A DNA stretch of 34,791 nt from an uncultured Bariatricus sp. Its GTDB lineage: Bacteria > Bacillota > Clostridia > Lachnospirales > Lachnospiraceae. The position numbers and the translations under genes are program-made. Location: positions 1 through 34,791 of the forward strand of contig CAKRFP010000027.1 of the NCBI GenBank assembly GCA_934320645.1, written 5' to 3'. Under the pieces are notes generated by a model that saw only the letters and a program-made list of their open reading frames with translations, was not told where the DNA came from and searched no databases. Below, one piece after another: positions 16,437-24,322 of this stretch (positions within the stretch are counted from its first letter, which is position 1; the number at the start of each line of letters is the position of its first letter).

Positions 16437-17279
16437 CTAACTTATTTTCTGATTCTCTGATTTCTGTCTTCGTCGAAACTCACTGGGTCTTACTCCGTAT
16501 TTTTTCTGAAATGCTTTTGCAAATGCCCTTCCATCTGCAAATCCATTATGCTCTGCGATCTCTTCTACAAGCGCATCACTTCCGGTAAGCTCCCGGTAAG
16601 CATATTCCAGACGAATGCCCTGTACATATTCTTTATAATTGATCTTCGCATATTTCCGAAACATCCGCGACAAATACGTGGGTGAATAACCGAAACTCTG
16701 CGCCACTCCTTCAAGTGAAAGATCTTCTTTGAAATTTTCTTTTATGTAACCGGTAATAGCAGAAAGCCGGTTTCTGTTCATATGTTCACGCACAATTTCT
16801 TCACTGACATTCATCTTCCGATACTTCGTCACCATCAGATATAGCAATCTGTAAAAATAGCTCTGTACTTGCAGCTCATATCCTATCGCTTTTTCCTGAT
16901 ATATCGCATACATCTTCTCCACCAATTCTACCAGCTGCTCATCCTGTACTCTTTCCCTGTGGGTAAAACAGATAAACTGCTCATCCGTATAATACCGTTC
17001 AAATGTCTGAAGCGGCATCTGAAGTACAATGGTCTTATTCGGAAGTGGCGCCAAAATCGAATGCAGTTCATTGGAATTAACGATCACAAAGGTTTTCTTA
17101 TCCAGATGGATATCTTCTTCATTGATATAAAAATCCAGCTTGCCTTCCAGTACAACAAACATCTCGATTGACCTGTGCCAGTGCTTTTCCCTGACATAAT
17201 TTCCATCTTTCCCTTCAAACAAAAACATTCGAAAAGAAAGATCCTCATTTGGCAGAACCAGTTCATGTGAACCTTCCAT
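16437..17279 (-). CDS. AraC family transcriptional regulator with cupin sensor domain
   Basis: A 280-aa regulator. An N-terminal cupin-like domain (about 10-130, with REKHWHRSIEMFVVLEGKL) is followed by an AraC DNA-binding domain (about 180-275) containing two helix-turn-helix units, LEGVAQSFGYSPTYLSRMFR and VEEIAEHNGFADGRAFAKAF. The ATG lies 3 bp after the stop of the MocR-type gene (TAAAGGATG), so the two are co-transcribed. It also directly precedes the DUF4867-isomerase operon in the same direction with only 100 bp between, so the likely target is that sugar operon. Confidence 0.93.
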   Translation of the reverse strand: MEGSHELVLPNEDLSFRMFLFEGKDGNYVREKHWHRSIEMFVVLEGKLDFYINEEDIHLDKKTFVIVNSNELHSILAPLPNKTIVLQMPLQTFERYYTDEQFICFTHRERVQDEQLVELVEKMYAIYQEKAIGYELQVQSYFYRLLYLMVTKYRKMNVSEEIVREHMNRNRLSAITGYIKENFKEDLSLEGVAQSFGYSPTYLSRMFRKYAKINYKEYVQGIRLEYAYRELTGSDALVEEIAEHNGFADGRAFAKAFQKKYGVRPSEFRRRQKSENQKIS

Positions 17280-17282
17280 CCT

Positions 17283-18611
17283 TTACCCCTTTCTTTCTCC
17301 TATTATAACGCATTTTGCAAGTATCTGCATGGCTTCTTCGTATTTGTCCGACTCTACACCTGCGCAGGTCAGTAACAGCGTATGTCCTTCGGCTTCCCGG
17401 AACGTAAGCCCTTCTTTTCGAGCTGTTTTTGCCACTTTCTTAACATCTGTTTCATCTGAAAATATGATTTGAACCATAAAACCGGCTTCTCCGATCTTTA
17501 CATTTACCGCATCCCCAAATACCTTGTGTATACTCTCTGCCAGCTTTTCCGCCTTCGCCAGATGGATCTTCCGGGATTTGCGGATCTGGCTCGCCAGATG
17601 TCCGTCTCGGATAAACTGTGTCAGTGCAATCTGTTCTGCTTTGGATGCCGTCTGGTTGTAGCTGTCCTTTCGCACCTCATACCGTTCCATCAGTTCCGGT
17701 GGAAGCACCATATAACTGATACGGATGGATGGAAGCAGCATCTTAGAAAAAGTTCCCAGATAAATGACGTTCCTTCCACCGGCAAGTCCCTGCAGGGATG
17801 GAACCGGCTTCTGAAAATACTTGAACTCACTGTTATAATCATCCTCAATGATCAGGAATTTCTCTTTTTCCGCACGCCCGATCAGCTCCATCCGCTCCCG
17901 GATCGACATCACGCCGCCGAAGGTGGTCATCTGGGACGGCGACACATAGTACATCCCAATCTCTTCTTTATCGTCCCGTGCAATCCGGTAATTGTGATCC
18001 TCAAAGATCGCCAGCCCCTGCACATAATCCCCATCCTTTAAAAACACGGTTCTCTTCTGATCGATCAGTGAACATAAGATATGCAGAAGGCTCTGCACAC
18101 CGGCACCGATCACGATCTGATCCGGGCTGCAGATCACGCTTCTCGTCTTCTGAATATATTCAGACAGTACTTCTCTGAATTCCTGTTCCCCTTGTGGTTC
18201 TCCATAAGAAAGCAGCCTCTCATCCTGGCGCAGTGCACTCTTCATATATCTCCGCCATAATTCAAACCTGAAACTCTCTTTATCTACATTAGATGTTGCA
18301 AAATCATAGACAACCGGATTCTCCAGCTTCCTTACATGCCGGCTTGCAATCTTTCTGCCCTCTTCCTGCTTCTCGGCAATATCCGTCACATAATATCCAC
18401 TCTGCGGTCTGGACACAATATAACCTTCTGCTGCCAGAAGCATATACGCATTCTCCATCGTCGTCCGGCTCATCTGCAGCTCGCTTGCCCCTTTACGGAT
18501 CGATGGAAGCTTTGTCTCTGACTTCATCTGCCCGGATAGAATCAGATTCCTGTAATAATGATACACTCTCAGATACCGGCAATGTTCCTCATTCTGTAAT
18601 TCCACTCTCAT
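17283..18611 (-). CDS. MocR/PdxR-type regulator (GntR winged helix fused to aminotransferase)
   Basis: A 442-aa fusion. An N-terminal GntR winged helix (about 12-76, LPSIRKGASELQMSRTTMEN) is joined to a class I aminotransferase fold (about 100-440). The PLP-contacting EDDYNSEF lies at about 256-263 and the Schiff-base lysine is in TFSKMLLPSIR (Lys290). MocR proteins sense PLP or PLP-amino acid adducts; PdxR members control vitamin B6 genes. The gene is divergent from a pyridoxal kinase gene with about 120 bp between, strongly suggesting PdxR-like regulation of B6 salvage. It is followed in the same transcript by the AraC gene. Confidence 0.92.
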   Translation of the reverse strand: MRVELQNEEHCRYLRVYHYYRNLILSGQMKSETKLPSIRKGASELQMSRTTMENAYMLLAAEGYIVSRPQSGYYVTDIAEKQEEGRKIASRHVRKLENPVVYDFATSNVDKESFRFELWRRYMKSALRQDERLLSYGEPQGEQEFREVLSEYIQKTRSVICSPDQIVIGAGVQSLLHILCSLIDQKRTVFLKDGDYVQGLAIFEDHNYRIARDDKEEIGMYYVSPSQMTTFGGVMSIRERMELIGRAEKEKFLIIEDDYNSEFKYFQKPVPSLQGLAGGRNVIYLGTFSKMLLPSIRISYMVLPPELMERYEVRKDSYNQTASKAEQIALTQFIRDGHLASQIRKSRKIHLAKAEKLAESIHKVFGDAVNVKIGEAGFMVQIIFSDETDVKKVAKTARKEGLTFREAEGHTLLLTCAGVESDKYEEAMQILAKCVIIGERKG

Positions 18612-18639
18612 AACTGACCTCTAAAAAATATTTCTTTTT

Positions 18640-18659
18640 GTGTATTTTACAAATGACAC
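18640..18659. promoter_or_regulatory. Candidate MocR operator
   Basis: An imperfect 20-bp palindrome with GTGT and ACAC ends and TTT/AAA inner pairs, overlapping the predicted -35 of the pyridoxal kinase promoter and lying in the shared divergent region. Assignment to the MocR protein is inferred from position. Confidence 0.4.
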
Positions 18660-18680
18660 TTTTATTTTATTCTATATAAA
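18653..18680 (+). promoter_or_regulatory. Predicted promoter of the pyridoxal kinase operon
   Basis: ATGACA (18653-18658), 16-bp spacer, TATAAA (18675-18680); each hexamer matches five of six consensus bases. Predicted leader is about 45 nt to the ATG at 18734. Confidence 0.55.
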
Positions 18681-18733
18681 ACACATAAGAAATGCAAGAA
18701 ATTTTCACTTTGTATTTCGGAAAGGATACCTCA

Positions 18734-19588
18734 ATGATAAAACGAGTCGCTGTTATCAATGATCTGTCCGGCCTTGGTAAGTGCTCTCTGACAGCTGCGA
18801 TCCCGGTTCTTTCCGTCATGGGTGTGCAGGCCTGTCCTCTGCCAACAGCAGTTTTAACCAATCAGACCGGCTATGACAGCTATTACTGTACGGACTTTAC
18901 CGACAAGATCGATCATTACACAGAAGAATGGCAAAAGCGTCACCTTACCCTGGATGCGATCAGTACCGGATATCTTGGCAGTGCAGATCAGGCGGAAAAA
19001 ATCCTGAATTTCTGTGAGAAGTTCAGAACCCCTTCCACCCTGCTCTTTGTCGATCCGGTCATGGGAGATTCCGGTATCAAATATGACATTTTCACCCCCA
19101 GACTCCAGCAGCAGATGCAGAAGCTTGTATCCCATGCAGATGTGATCACACCAAATCTTACCGAGCTGTGTCTTTTAACACACTCTGATTTTGCAGAGCT
19201 TACCAGACATCAGGATGAACCGGATTATCTGGACCGGATCGCTCGGATTGCCGCTCCTTTAAAAGAAACACAGATCCAAACGATCATCGTCACCGGTATT
19301 CTTTATCAGGCTCCTTCTGATGATACCGTAAAATATTACAATCTGGTTCTCGAGAACGACCAGATAAACGTCATTTCCTCTGGAATTCATGGAGGAAGCT
19401 ATTCTGGCACCGGCGACCTGCTCGCCGCTGTCGTATGTGCCTCGATGGTACAGGGAAAAAGTGCAGCTGCAGGCGTGGAAAAGGCATGCCGGTTTATCGA
19501 AAGATCTCTGATTGACACCGTTGCCGACCAGATTCCACGCAATGATGGAATCAATTTTGAATCCCATCTTTCCATGCTGCTTGACTGA
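18734..19588 (+). CDS. pdxK: Pyridoxal/pyridoxamine kinase
   Basis: Ribokinase-fold kinase of 284 aa that phosphorylates B6 vitamers (pyridoxal, pyridoxamine, pyridoxine) to salvage PLP. It starts with VAVINDLSGLGKCSLTAAIP, has the FVDPVMGDSG motif (about 105-114), TPNLTE (139-144) and the C-terminal GTGDLLAAVV with catalytic Asp228. I chose the ATG at 18734 (AAAGGA before it, native-like MIKRVAV start) over an upstream in-frame start at 18692 that lies in the promoter leader. The next gene is an ECF S-component and the divergent neighbour is a MocR regulator, which supports a B6 role over a thiamin one. Confidence 0.9.
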   Translation: MIKRVAVINDLSGLGKCSLTAAIPVLSVMGVQACPLPTAVLTNQTGYDSYYCTDFTDKIDHYTEEWQKRHLTLDAISTGYLGSADQAEKILNFCEKFRTPSTLLFVDPVMGDSGIKYDIFTPRLQQQMQKLVSHADVITPNLTELCLLTHSDFAELTRHQDEPDYLDRIARIAAPLKETQIQTIIVTGILYQAPSDDTVKYYNLVLENDQINVISSGIHGGSYSGTGDLLAAVVCASMVQGKSAAAGVEKACRFIERSLIDTVADQIPRNDGINFESHLSMLLD

Positions 19589-19626
19589 CATTTACAAAAT
19601 AAATAAAACCCAAGGAGGTAACTATC

Positions 19627-20190
19627 ATGTCATCTACAACCATTAACAATCCAGAACCATCTGCAAACGCACTTTCTCATCAGAAAGTCTCCAGACTGAC
19701 TTCAACAGCTCTTTTTGCAGCACTGATCTGTGTGACAACCGCTTATATTTTCCATATTCCATTCGGTGCAAATGGCGGATATGTACACATCGGAGATTCT
19801 CTGATCTATCTTGCCGCTGCATTCCTCCCAACGCCATATGCCATGTTCGCCGGCGCAATCGGTGGTGCCATGGCAGATATCCTGACTGCTCCGGTATACG
19901 CACCTGCAACCTTCATCATCAAGATGCTGATCTCCCTTCCGATCACATGTAAAAAGGACAAGATCGTGAATGTACACAACTGTGTCGGCGTCGTTGTTGC
20001 CGCTGTAATTTCCTTTATCGGATATTATATCACAGATGTGATCCTGTTCGGAACCTGGGGTGCACTGATTCCTTCGATTGTAGGAACCCTTGCCCAGTCT
20101 GGCGGAAGTGCTGTGATCTTTATCATTCTTGGTTCCACTCTTGACAAAGCCGGTTTCAAGAATACAATGAAAAATAAATTTGGAATTTAG
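19627..20190 (+). CDS. ECF transporter S component, probable B6 vitamer uptake
   Basis: A 187-aa integral membrane protein with about five or six hydrophobic segments. Typical S-component features are the first segment after a polar N-terminus (STALFAALICVTTAYIF), the loop FGANGGYVHIGDSLIYLAAA and an Ala/Gly-rich AMFAGAIGGAMADILT. Energy-coupling factor S components bind a vitamin and use a shared EcfAAT module, which is not encoded in this window. CAAGGAGG precedes the ATG. It lies 38 bp after pdxK, so the likely substrate is pyridoxine or a relative (inference from the neighbour and the MocR regulator). Confidence 0.85.
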   Translation: MSSTTINNPEPSANALSHQKVSRLTSTALFAALICVTTAYIFHIPFGANGGYVHIGDSLIYLAAAFLPTPYAMFAGAIGGAMADILTAPVYAPATFIIKMLISLPITCKKDKIVNVHNCVGVVVAAVISFIGYYITDVILFGTWGALIPSIVGTLAQSGGSAVIFIILGSTLDKAGFKNTMKNKFGI

Positions 20191-20267
20191 CCAAATATTT
20201 GATTATACGCAAATGGCAGGTGGTTCCTGAATATCCGCCTGACTTTCAAAGAGGAGATTTTATTATA

Positions 20268-20867
20268 ATGTCAGATATTATTTACACATTTAAAAACAAT
20301 GCATATTTTAACATCACCAACCGCTGCACTTGCAAATGTATTTTCTGCATCCGCAACGAGCATGAAGCCATCGGAGAGGCAACAGAACTTTGGCACGACC
20401 ACAATCCTTCTTTCGAAGAGATCAAGGAAGCCATTGATGCTTTTGATTTTACAAATTATCCGGAAGCCGTCTTCTGCGGCTACGGGGAACCGACCTGTGC
20501 CTACGATAATCTGATTGCTGCTGCAAAATACATGAAAGAAAAACATCCTGAAGTTCTGCTCCGCGTCAATACCAACGGACTTGGCGAACTCTTCAATAAA
20601 AAGCCGATCGCCGAAGAAATGGCAAAATATATCGATGCCGTATCGATCAGCCTGAATGCGCCAACTGCCGAGCGTTACCAGGAAGTTACGCAGCCTTGTT
20701 TTGAAAATGCATTCCCGGATATGCTTGCTTTCGCTGAAAAATCCAAAAAGTTATTCTCTTCTGTCCAGTTCAGTGTGGTCAGCATTATTTCACAGGAAGA
20801 AATCGATGCTTCACAGAAGATTGCGGACGAGATGGGGATTCCGTTGAAGGTTAGAATTTATTCTTAG
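20268..20867 (+). CDS. Small radical SAM protein (TatD-associated type)
   Basis: A 199-aa radical SAM protein with the CxxxCxxC cluster motif RCTCKCIFC (Cys20, Cys24, Cys27) and the SAM-binding GYGEPT (71-76). It is short and resembles the TatD-linked radical SAM family, whose reaction is unknown to me. The ATG at 20268 is chosen because the protein then starts as family members do and GAGGAG lies 11 nt upstream. A longer in-frame start at 20199 runs through the intergenic spacer. It follows the ECF gene by 77 nt, so it is likely in the pdxK operon. No tatD gene is in the window. Confidence 0.85.
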   Translation: MSDIIYTFKNNAYFNITNRCTCKCIFCIRNEHEAIGEATELWHDHNPSFEEIKEAIDAFDFTNYPEAVFCGYGEPTCAYDNLIAAAKYMKEKHPEVLLRVNTNGLGELFNKKPIAEEMAKYIDAVSISLNAPTAERYQEVTQPCFENAFPDMLAFAEKSKKLFSSVQFSVVSIISQEEIDASQKIADEMGIPLKVRIYS

Positions 20868-20926
20868 TTCATTCTCTTTTTTACAATTACCTAAATAGGA
20901 CGGCTGCCAAAATTTGCGCTGTATAC

Positions 20927-21086
20927 GGCAGTCGGTCCAAAAGAAATGGTGCTAATTCCATTGTGCAAACCATTCCGATGAGCCTCTTGAAACGAAAATT
21001 ATGTCAGCATAGGCTTCCACAATTTTTGAGTCTCATCTCCATTGCACAATAAGTGAATTAGCACCATTTCTTTTGGATCAACTGCC
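20927..21086 (+). repeat. Covarying hairpin element, copy 2
   Basis: A 160-bp palindrome 60 bp after the radical SAM gene. Outer arms pair through TCCAAAAGAAATGGTGCTAA and its complement, and further out through GGCAGT/ACTGCC. The core has ACCATTCC, GATGAG/CTCATC, an AAAATTATG/CACAATTTT stem with one mismatch and the loop TCAGCATAGGCTTC. The closing pair of the outer stem (TGCAA/TTGCA) differs from copies 1 and 4 (GGCAA/TTGCC) but stays complementary. The gap 20868-21507 holds copies 2 and 3 and a terminator. I see nothing else in 21087-21254. Confidence 0.85.
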
Positions 21087-21254
21087 TGTTTTCAGTGTAT
21101 TCTAGCGTGATACATGTTTTTCAACAAATGCCCGATAGTCGAATGTTTCCAACTAAACAACAGACTCCTCATCCCTTCTCAAAGTTTTCTCCTGCTTCGT
21201 TCTGAATTGCTGTTATCTTACCAATATTACCACATTTTATCCGATAAAGTCGAA

Positions 21255-21417
21255 GAGCGCCAGCCACAAAAGGAATCGTTCGGATTCTATTTTGCGCTAT
21301 GGAGATGAGACTCAGGAAGCATGGAAGCCTTTGCTGAACATGCTTCCCGTCCTAAGAGGCTCATCGGAATGGTTAGCGCAACTTGAATCCGAACGATTCC
21401 TTTTGTGGCTGGCGCTC
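21255..21417 (-). repeat. Covarying hairpin element, copy 3 (inverted)
   Basis: A 163-bp palindrome with 33 bp of perfect outer pairing starting GAGCGCCAGCCACAAAAGGA. Read on the minus strand the core has the same ACCATTCC, GATGAG/CTCATC and the loop CAGCAAAGGCTTC. Its inner stem is GGAAGCATG/CATGCTTCC, unlike the AT-rich stem in the other three copies, yet fully complementary. The outer stem closes with GCGCTA/TAGCGC. Confidence 0.85.
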
Positions 21418-21444
21418 ACTCAACCTATATCATTCGTCAAACAA

Positions 21445-21474
21445 AATGGCCATATACTTTCGTATACAGCCATT
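21445..21474 (-). terminator. Terminator of the DUF2156-to-exporter operon
   Basis: Minus-strand hairpin AATGGCTGTATAC-GAAA-GTATATGGCCATT, with one G-U pair or bulge, followed by TTGTTT. It starts about 34 bp after the exporter stop. Confidence 0.75.
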
Positions 21475-21507
21475 CTGTATTCTCTCAAAGAGAAAACTTT
21501 CACATTT

Positions 21508-22017
21508 TTATCCAAAGATTCCTCCGATTACGACGTAGGACAGGATATACATGATCACCGATGCCATGCATACGCCGACTACGATTGCCCCGAAAGCTTT
21601 TTTCCATTCGATGCCGAGGAGAGATGCGGCGAGAGCTCCGGTCCAGGCTCCGGTTCCCGGAAGCGGGATTCCTACGAAGAGTACCAGCCCCCAGAATTCA
21701 TATCTGCTGATCTGATCGCTTTTGCTCATCGCCTTTTTTTCCAGCTTTTCTACAAGCGGACGGAAAAGGCTCGTCTTACGCAGCCATGCGAAAATCGGAC
21801 GGATCAGAAGCAAGATGAACGGTATTGGGATCAGGTTACCCACCAGACAGATCGGGATTGCACGCCAGGTTGGGATATTTAAAAACGCCGGACCTGCCGC
21901 AAGGATTCCTCCTCTGAGCTCCAGGATCGGAACCATTGAAATAATAAAGATAATCAGTTCTTTGGCAGCCTTGCCGCCCAGATGGGTTACAAACCACTGT
22001 ACTAAAGTTTCAGTCAT
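21508..22017 (-). CDS. Small multi-drug export family membrane protein
   Basis: A 169-aa integral membrane protein resembling the small multi-drug exporter family (COG2426-like). Hydrophobic segments are seen at about 20-45, 50-75, 108-130 and 140-165. Family features include SMVPILELRGGILAAG (PxxELRGG) and FVGIPLPGTGAWTG, two re-entrant-like Gly/Pro motifs. Evidence for drug export in this family is thin, so the substrate is unknown. It begins 9 bp after hisC in the same direction and is the last gene of the operon. Confidence 0.88.
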   Translation of the reverse strand: MTETLVQWFVTHLGGKAAKELIIFIISMVPILELRGGILAAGPAFLNIPTWRAIPICLVGNLIPIPFILLLIRPIFAWLRKTSLFRPLVEKLEKKAMSKSDQISRYEFWGLVLFVGIPLPGTGAWTGALAASLLGIEWKKAFGAIVVGVCMASVIMYILSYVVIGGIFG

Positions 22018-22026
22018 ATAAATCTC

Positions 22027-23088
22027 CTATTTTTTCATATATTTGCGCAGGAAAGCAAAGAGTGCTTCCATCTCTTCTCTCGTACCAATCGTCACGCGCA
22101 GATATTGCTCAATCCGCTCGCTTCCCCAGAAACGCACATAGATTCCTTTTGCCTTCATTGCTTCAAAGAGTTCTTTTGCATCGTATTCCGGATGTGATAC
22201 AAAGATGAAGTTTGCGCTTGGTTTTGGAAATACAAAGCCGAGCTTTTTGAATTCTTCTTCTGCCCAGTCTCTTGTCTCCACAATTTTACGTGTTGTCTCA
22301 GCAAAATATTCTTTATCTTTTACCGCTTCTACTCCATACACCAGAGAAGTTTTGTTCATAGTATAAGAATTGAACGAATATTTTGCATCGTTTAAATACT
22401 TGATCAGGAGCGGGCTTGCGATTGCATATCCAATACGCATTCCAGCCATTGATCTTGCCTTTGAAAATGTCTGCGTAATGATCAGATTGTCATATTTGTC
22501 CAGAAGAGAAAGTGCTGACTCTCCTGCGAAATCAATATATGCCTCATCCACAATCACAATGACATCCTGGTTGTGTCTGATGATATCTTCCACAAATTCC
22601 AGATCTTCATAGATGGATGTCGGTGCATTTGGATTCGGGAAGATCACACCACCATTTTCCGGATAATAATCTTCTTTTACAATCCGGAAATTTTCATCTA
22701 CCTTCTTACATTCGTATGGAATCCGGTAAAGATCCGCCCATACCTTATAGAAGGAGTATGTAATATCCGGAAAGAAAACCGGTTTTTCCGAGTTAAAGAA
22801 GGTAAGAAAACACATAGAAAGAACATCGTCAGATCCCACGCCCACAAAAACCTGATCTTTTCCAACATGATAAAAGTCTGCCAGTGCACTAACCAGTGCA
22901 TCAGATGTCGGATCTGGATACAGCCTTAAACTGTCCACATGACCCTCCAGCTTTTTCATTGCTGCAAGAACTCCCGGTGCAGGTGGGTACGGATTCTCAT
23001 TGGTATTCAGTTTGATCACTTTTTTCTGTGGCTGTTCACCCGGAACATAAGGTTCTACTTTTCGGATATTTTTCTCAAATTCTCTCAT
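22027..23088 (-). CDS. hisC: Histidinol-phosphate aminotransferase
   Basis: PLP enzyme of 353 aa, usual length, which transfers an amino group from glutamate to imidazole-acetol phosphate in histidine synthesis. It has the N-terminal LNTNENPYPP, the substrate segment NPNAPTS (152 onward), the PLP-binding IVDEAYIDF (Asp181) and the Schiff-base lysine in TQTFSKARSMAGMRIGY (Lys210). No other his genes are near. It sits 40 nt after a second aminotransferase gene, so it may instead or additionally serve aromatic amino acids, as HisC does in some Firmicutes. Confidence 0.93.
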   Translation of the reverse strand: MREFEKNIRKVEPYVPGEQPQKKVIKLNTNENPYPPAPGVLAAMKKLEGHVDSLRLYPDPTSDALVSALADFYHVGKDQVFVGVGSDDVLSMCFLTFFNSEKPVFFPDITYSFYKVWADLYRIPYECKKVDENFRIVKEDYYPENGGVIFPNPNAPTSIYEDLEFVEDIIRHNQDVIVIVDEAYIDFAGESALSLLDKYDNLIITQTFSKARSMAGMRIGYAIASPLLIKYLNDAKYSFNSYTMNKTSLVYGVEAVKDKEYFAETTRKIVETRDWAEEEFKKLGFVFPKPSANFIFVSHPEYDAKELFEAMKAKGIYVRFWGSERIEQYLRVTIGTREEMEALFAFLRKYMKK

Positions 23089-23128
23089 CTTGCTTTCTCA
23101 CCTTTCTGTCACATCTTTTGCTTTTGTC

Positions 23129-24322
23129 TTATCCTAACTGATATTCTTTTGCAAGCTCTTTGAATTTCGGCAGTGCATTTACGATTGTCTCATAAGCTAC
23201 ACAATATGCAATTCTGACATATCCTGCACATCCAAAAGAACTTCCCGGTACCAGCAGCAGGTTGTATTTTTTGGCTTCCTGGCAAAATGCCTTTTCATCC
23301 TCGATCGGAGTCTTCATGAACAGGTAAAATGCCCCCTGTGGTTTGACACATTCAAATCCACAGTCAGTAAGTCCCTGATAAAGGGTCTCTCTGTTTCTGT
23401 CATAGTAAGAAATATCGGTCTTTTCATTCAGACATCTTGCAACCACCTTCTGCTGCAGGGTTGGCGCATTGACAAATCCAAGAATACGGTTTGCAACATT
23501 GGCTGCTGCAATGAGTGTCTCTGAATCTTTTACATCATCCGGGATCACCAGATATCCGATTCGCTCTCCCGGCAGGGAAAGAGATTTACTATAAGAATAT
23601 CCTACGATCGTATTGGCATAATACTTGGTCAGATACGGTACATCCACACCATCATAAGCGAGCTCACGGTATGGCTCATCAGAGATAAGATAAATCTCTG
23701 TTCCGTATTCGTTCTGCTTCTTCTCCATGATCTCTGCCATCTTCCTGATCGTCTCTTCGGAATAGACAACACCGGTCGGATTATTCGGTGTGTTAACGAT
23801 CACTGCTTTTGTCTTCGGTGTGATCTTTGCCTCAAATTCATCCAGCTTTGGCTGAAAATCTACGGTATTCGGTGAAATTTCAACCAGAACACCGTCAAAA
23901 TTATTGACATAACTTCTGTACTCTCCAAAATACGGTGCAAATGTGATCACTTCATCTCCCGGATTTAACAGTGCTTTTAAAATAACATTCAGTCCACCTG
24001 CGGCGCCAACTGTCATCGTAATATTTTTTGCTGCAAACGCAGTACCAAAACGCTCATTCAGAGATTCAGCTACAGCCTGGCGGACATCTTCATATCCCGC
24101 ATTACTGTTAGTATATCCATGAAGCACCAGTTCGTCTTCTTCATCTAAAATATCAAGAATCGCCTGCTTTACGGCTTTCGGTGCCGGTACATTTGGATTA
24201 CCGAGACTGAAATCAAATACATTTTCCGGTCCGTAAATTTTTGCAAGACGGTTTCCCTCTTCAAACATGGCACGGATCGCCGAACTGTTTGCCACCATAT
24301 TTTCCATCTTCTTAGATATCAT
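23129..24322 (-). CDS. Class I PLP-dependent aminotransferase (aspartate aminotransferase-like)
   Basis: A 397-aa fold-type I aminotransferase. Visible features are FSLGNPNVPAP, NTPNNPTGVVYS, the PLP-binding SDEPYRELAYDG and the lysine in YSYSKSLSLPGERIGYL (Lys246). It resembles the aspartate/tyrosine/aromatic group and the exact substrate is not determined. I use the ATG at 24322, which has AAAAGGAG 10 nt upstream, rather than a GTG at 24331 that would lie only 1 nt from the same site. It overlaps the end of the DUF2156 gene by 11 bp, a sign of translational coupling. Confidence 0.9.
   Translation of the reverse strand: MISKKMENMVANSSAIRAMFEEGNRLAKIYGPENVFDFSLGNPNVPAPKAVKQAILDILDEEDELVLHGYTNSNAGYEDVRQAVAESLNERFGTAFAAKNITMTVGAAGGLNVILKALLNPGDEVITFAPYFGEYRSYVNNFDGVLVEISPNTVDFQPKLDEFEAKITPKTKAVIVNTPNNPTGVVYSEETIRKMAEIMEKKQNEYGTEIYLISDEPYRELAYDGVDVPYLTKYYANTIVGYSYSKSLSLPGERIGYLVIPDDVKDSETLIAAANVANRILGFVNAPTLQQKVVARCLNEKTDISYYDRNRETLYQGLTDCGFECVKPQGAFYLFMKTPIEDEKAFCQEAKKYNLLLVPGSSFGCAGYVRIAYCVAYETIVNALPKFKELAKEYQLG

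Noticed and set aside
21292..21882. A plus-strand open frame of 196 codons
   Set aside because: It is antisense to the exporter gene and crosses element copy 3. It has no ribosome binding site and no recognisable protein.
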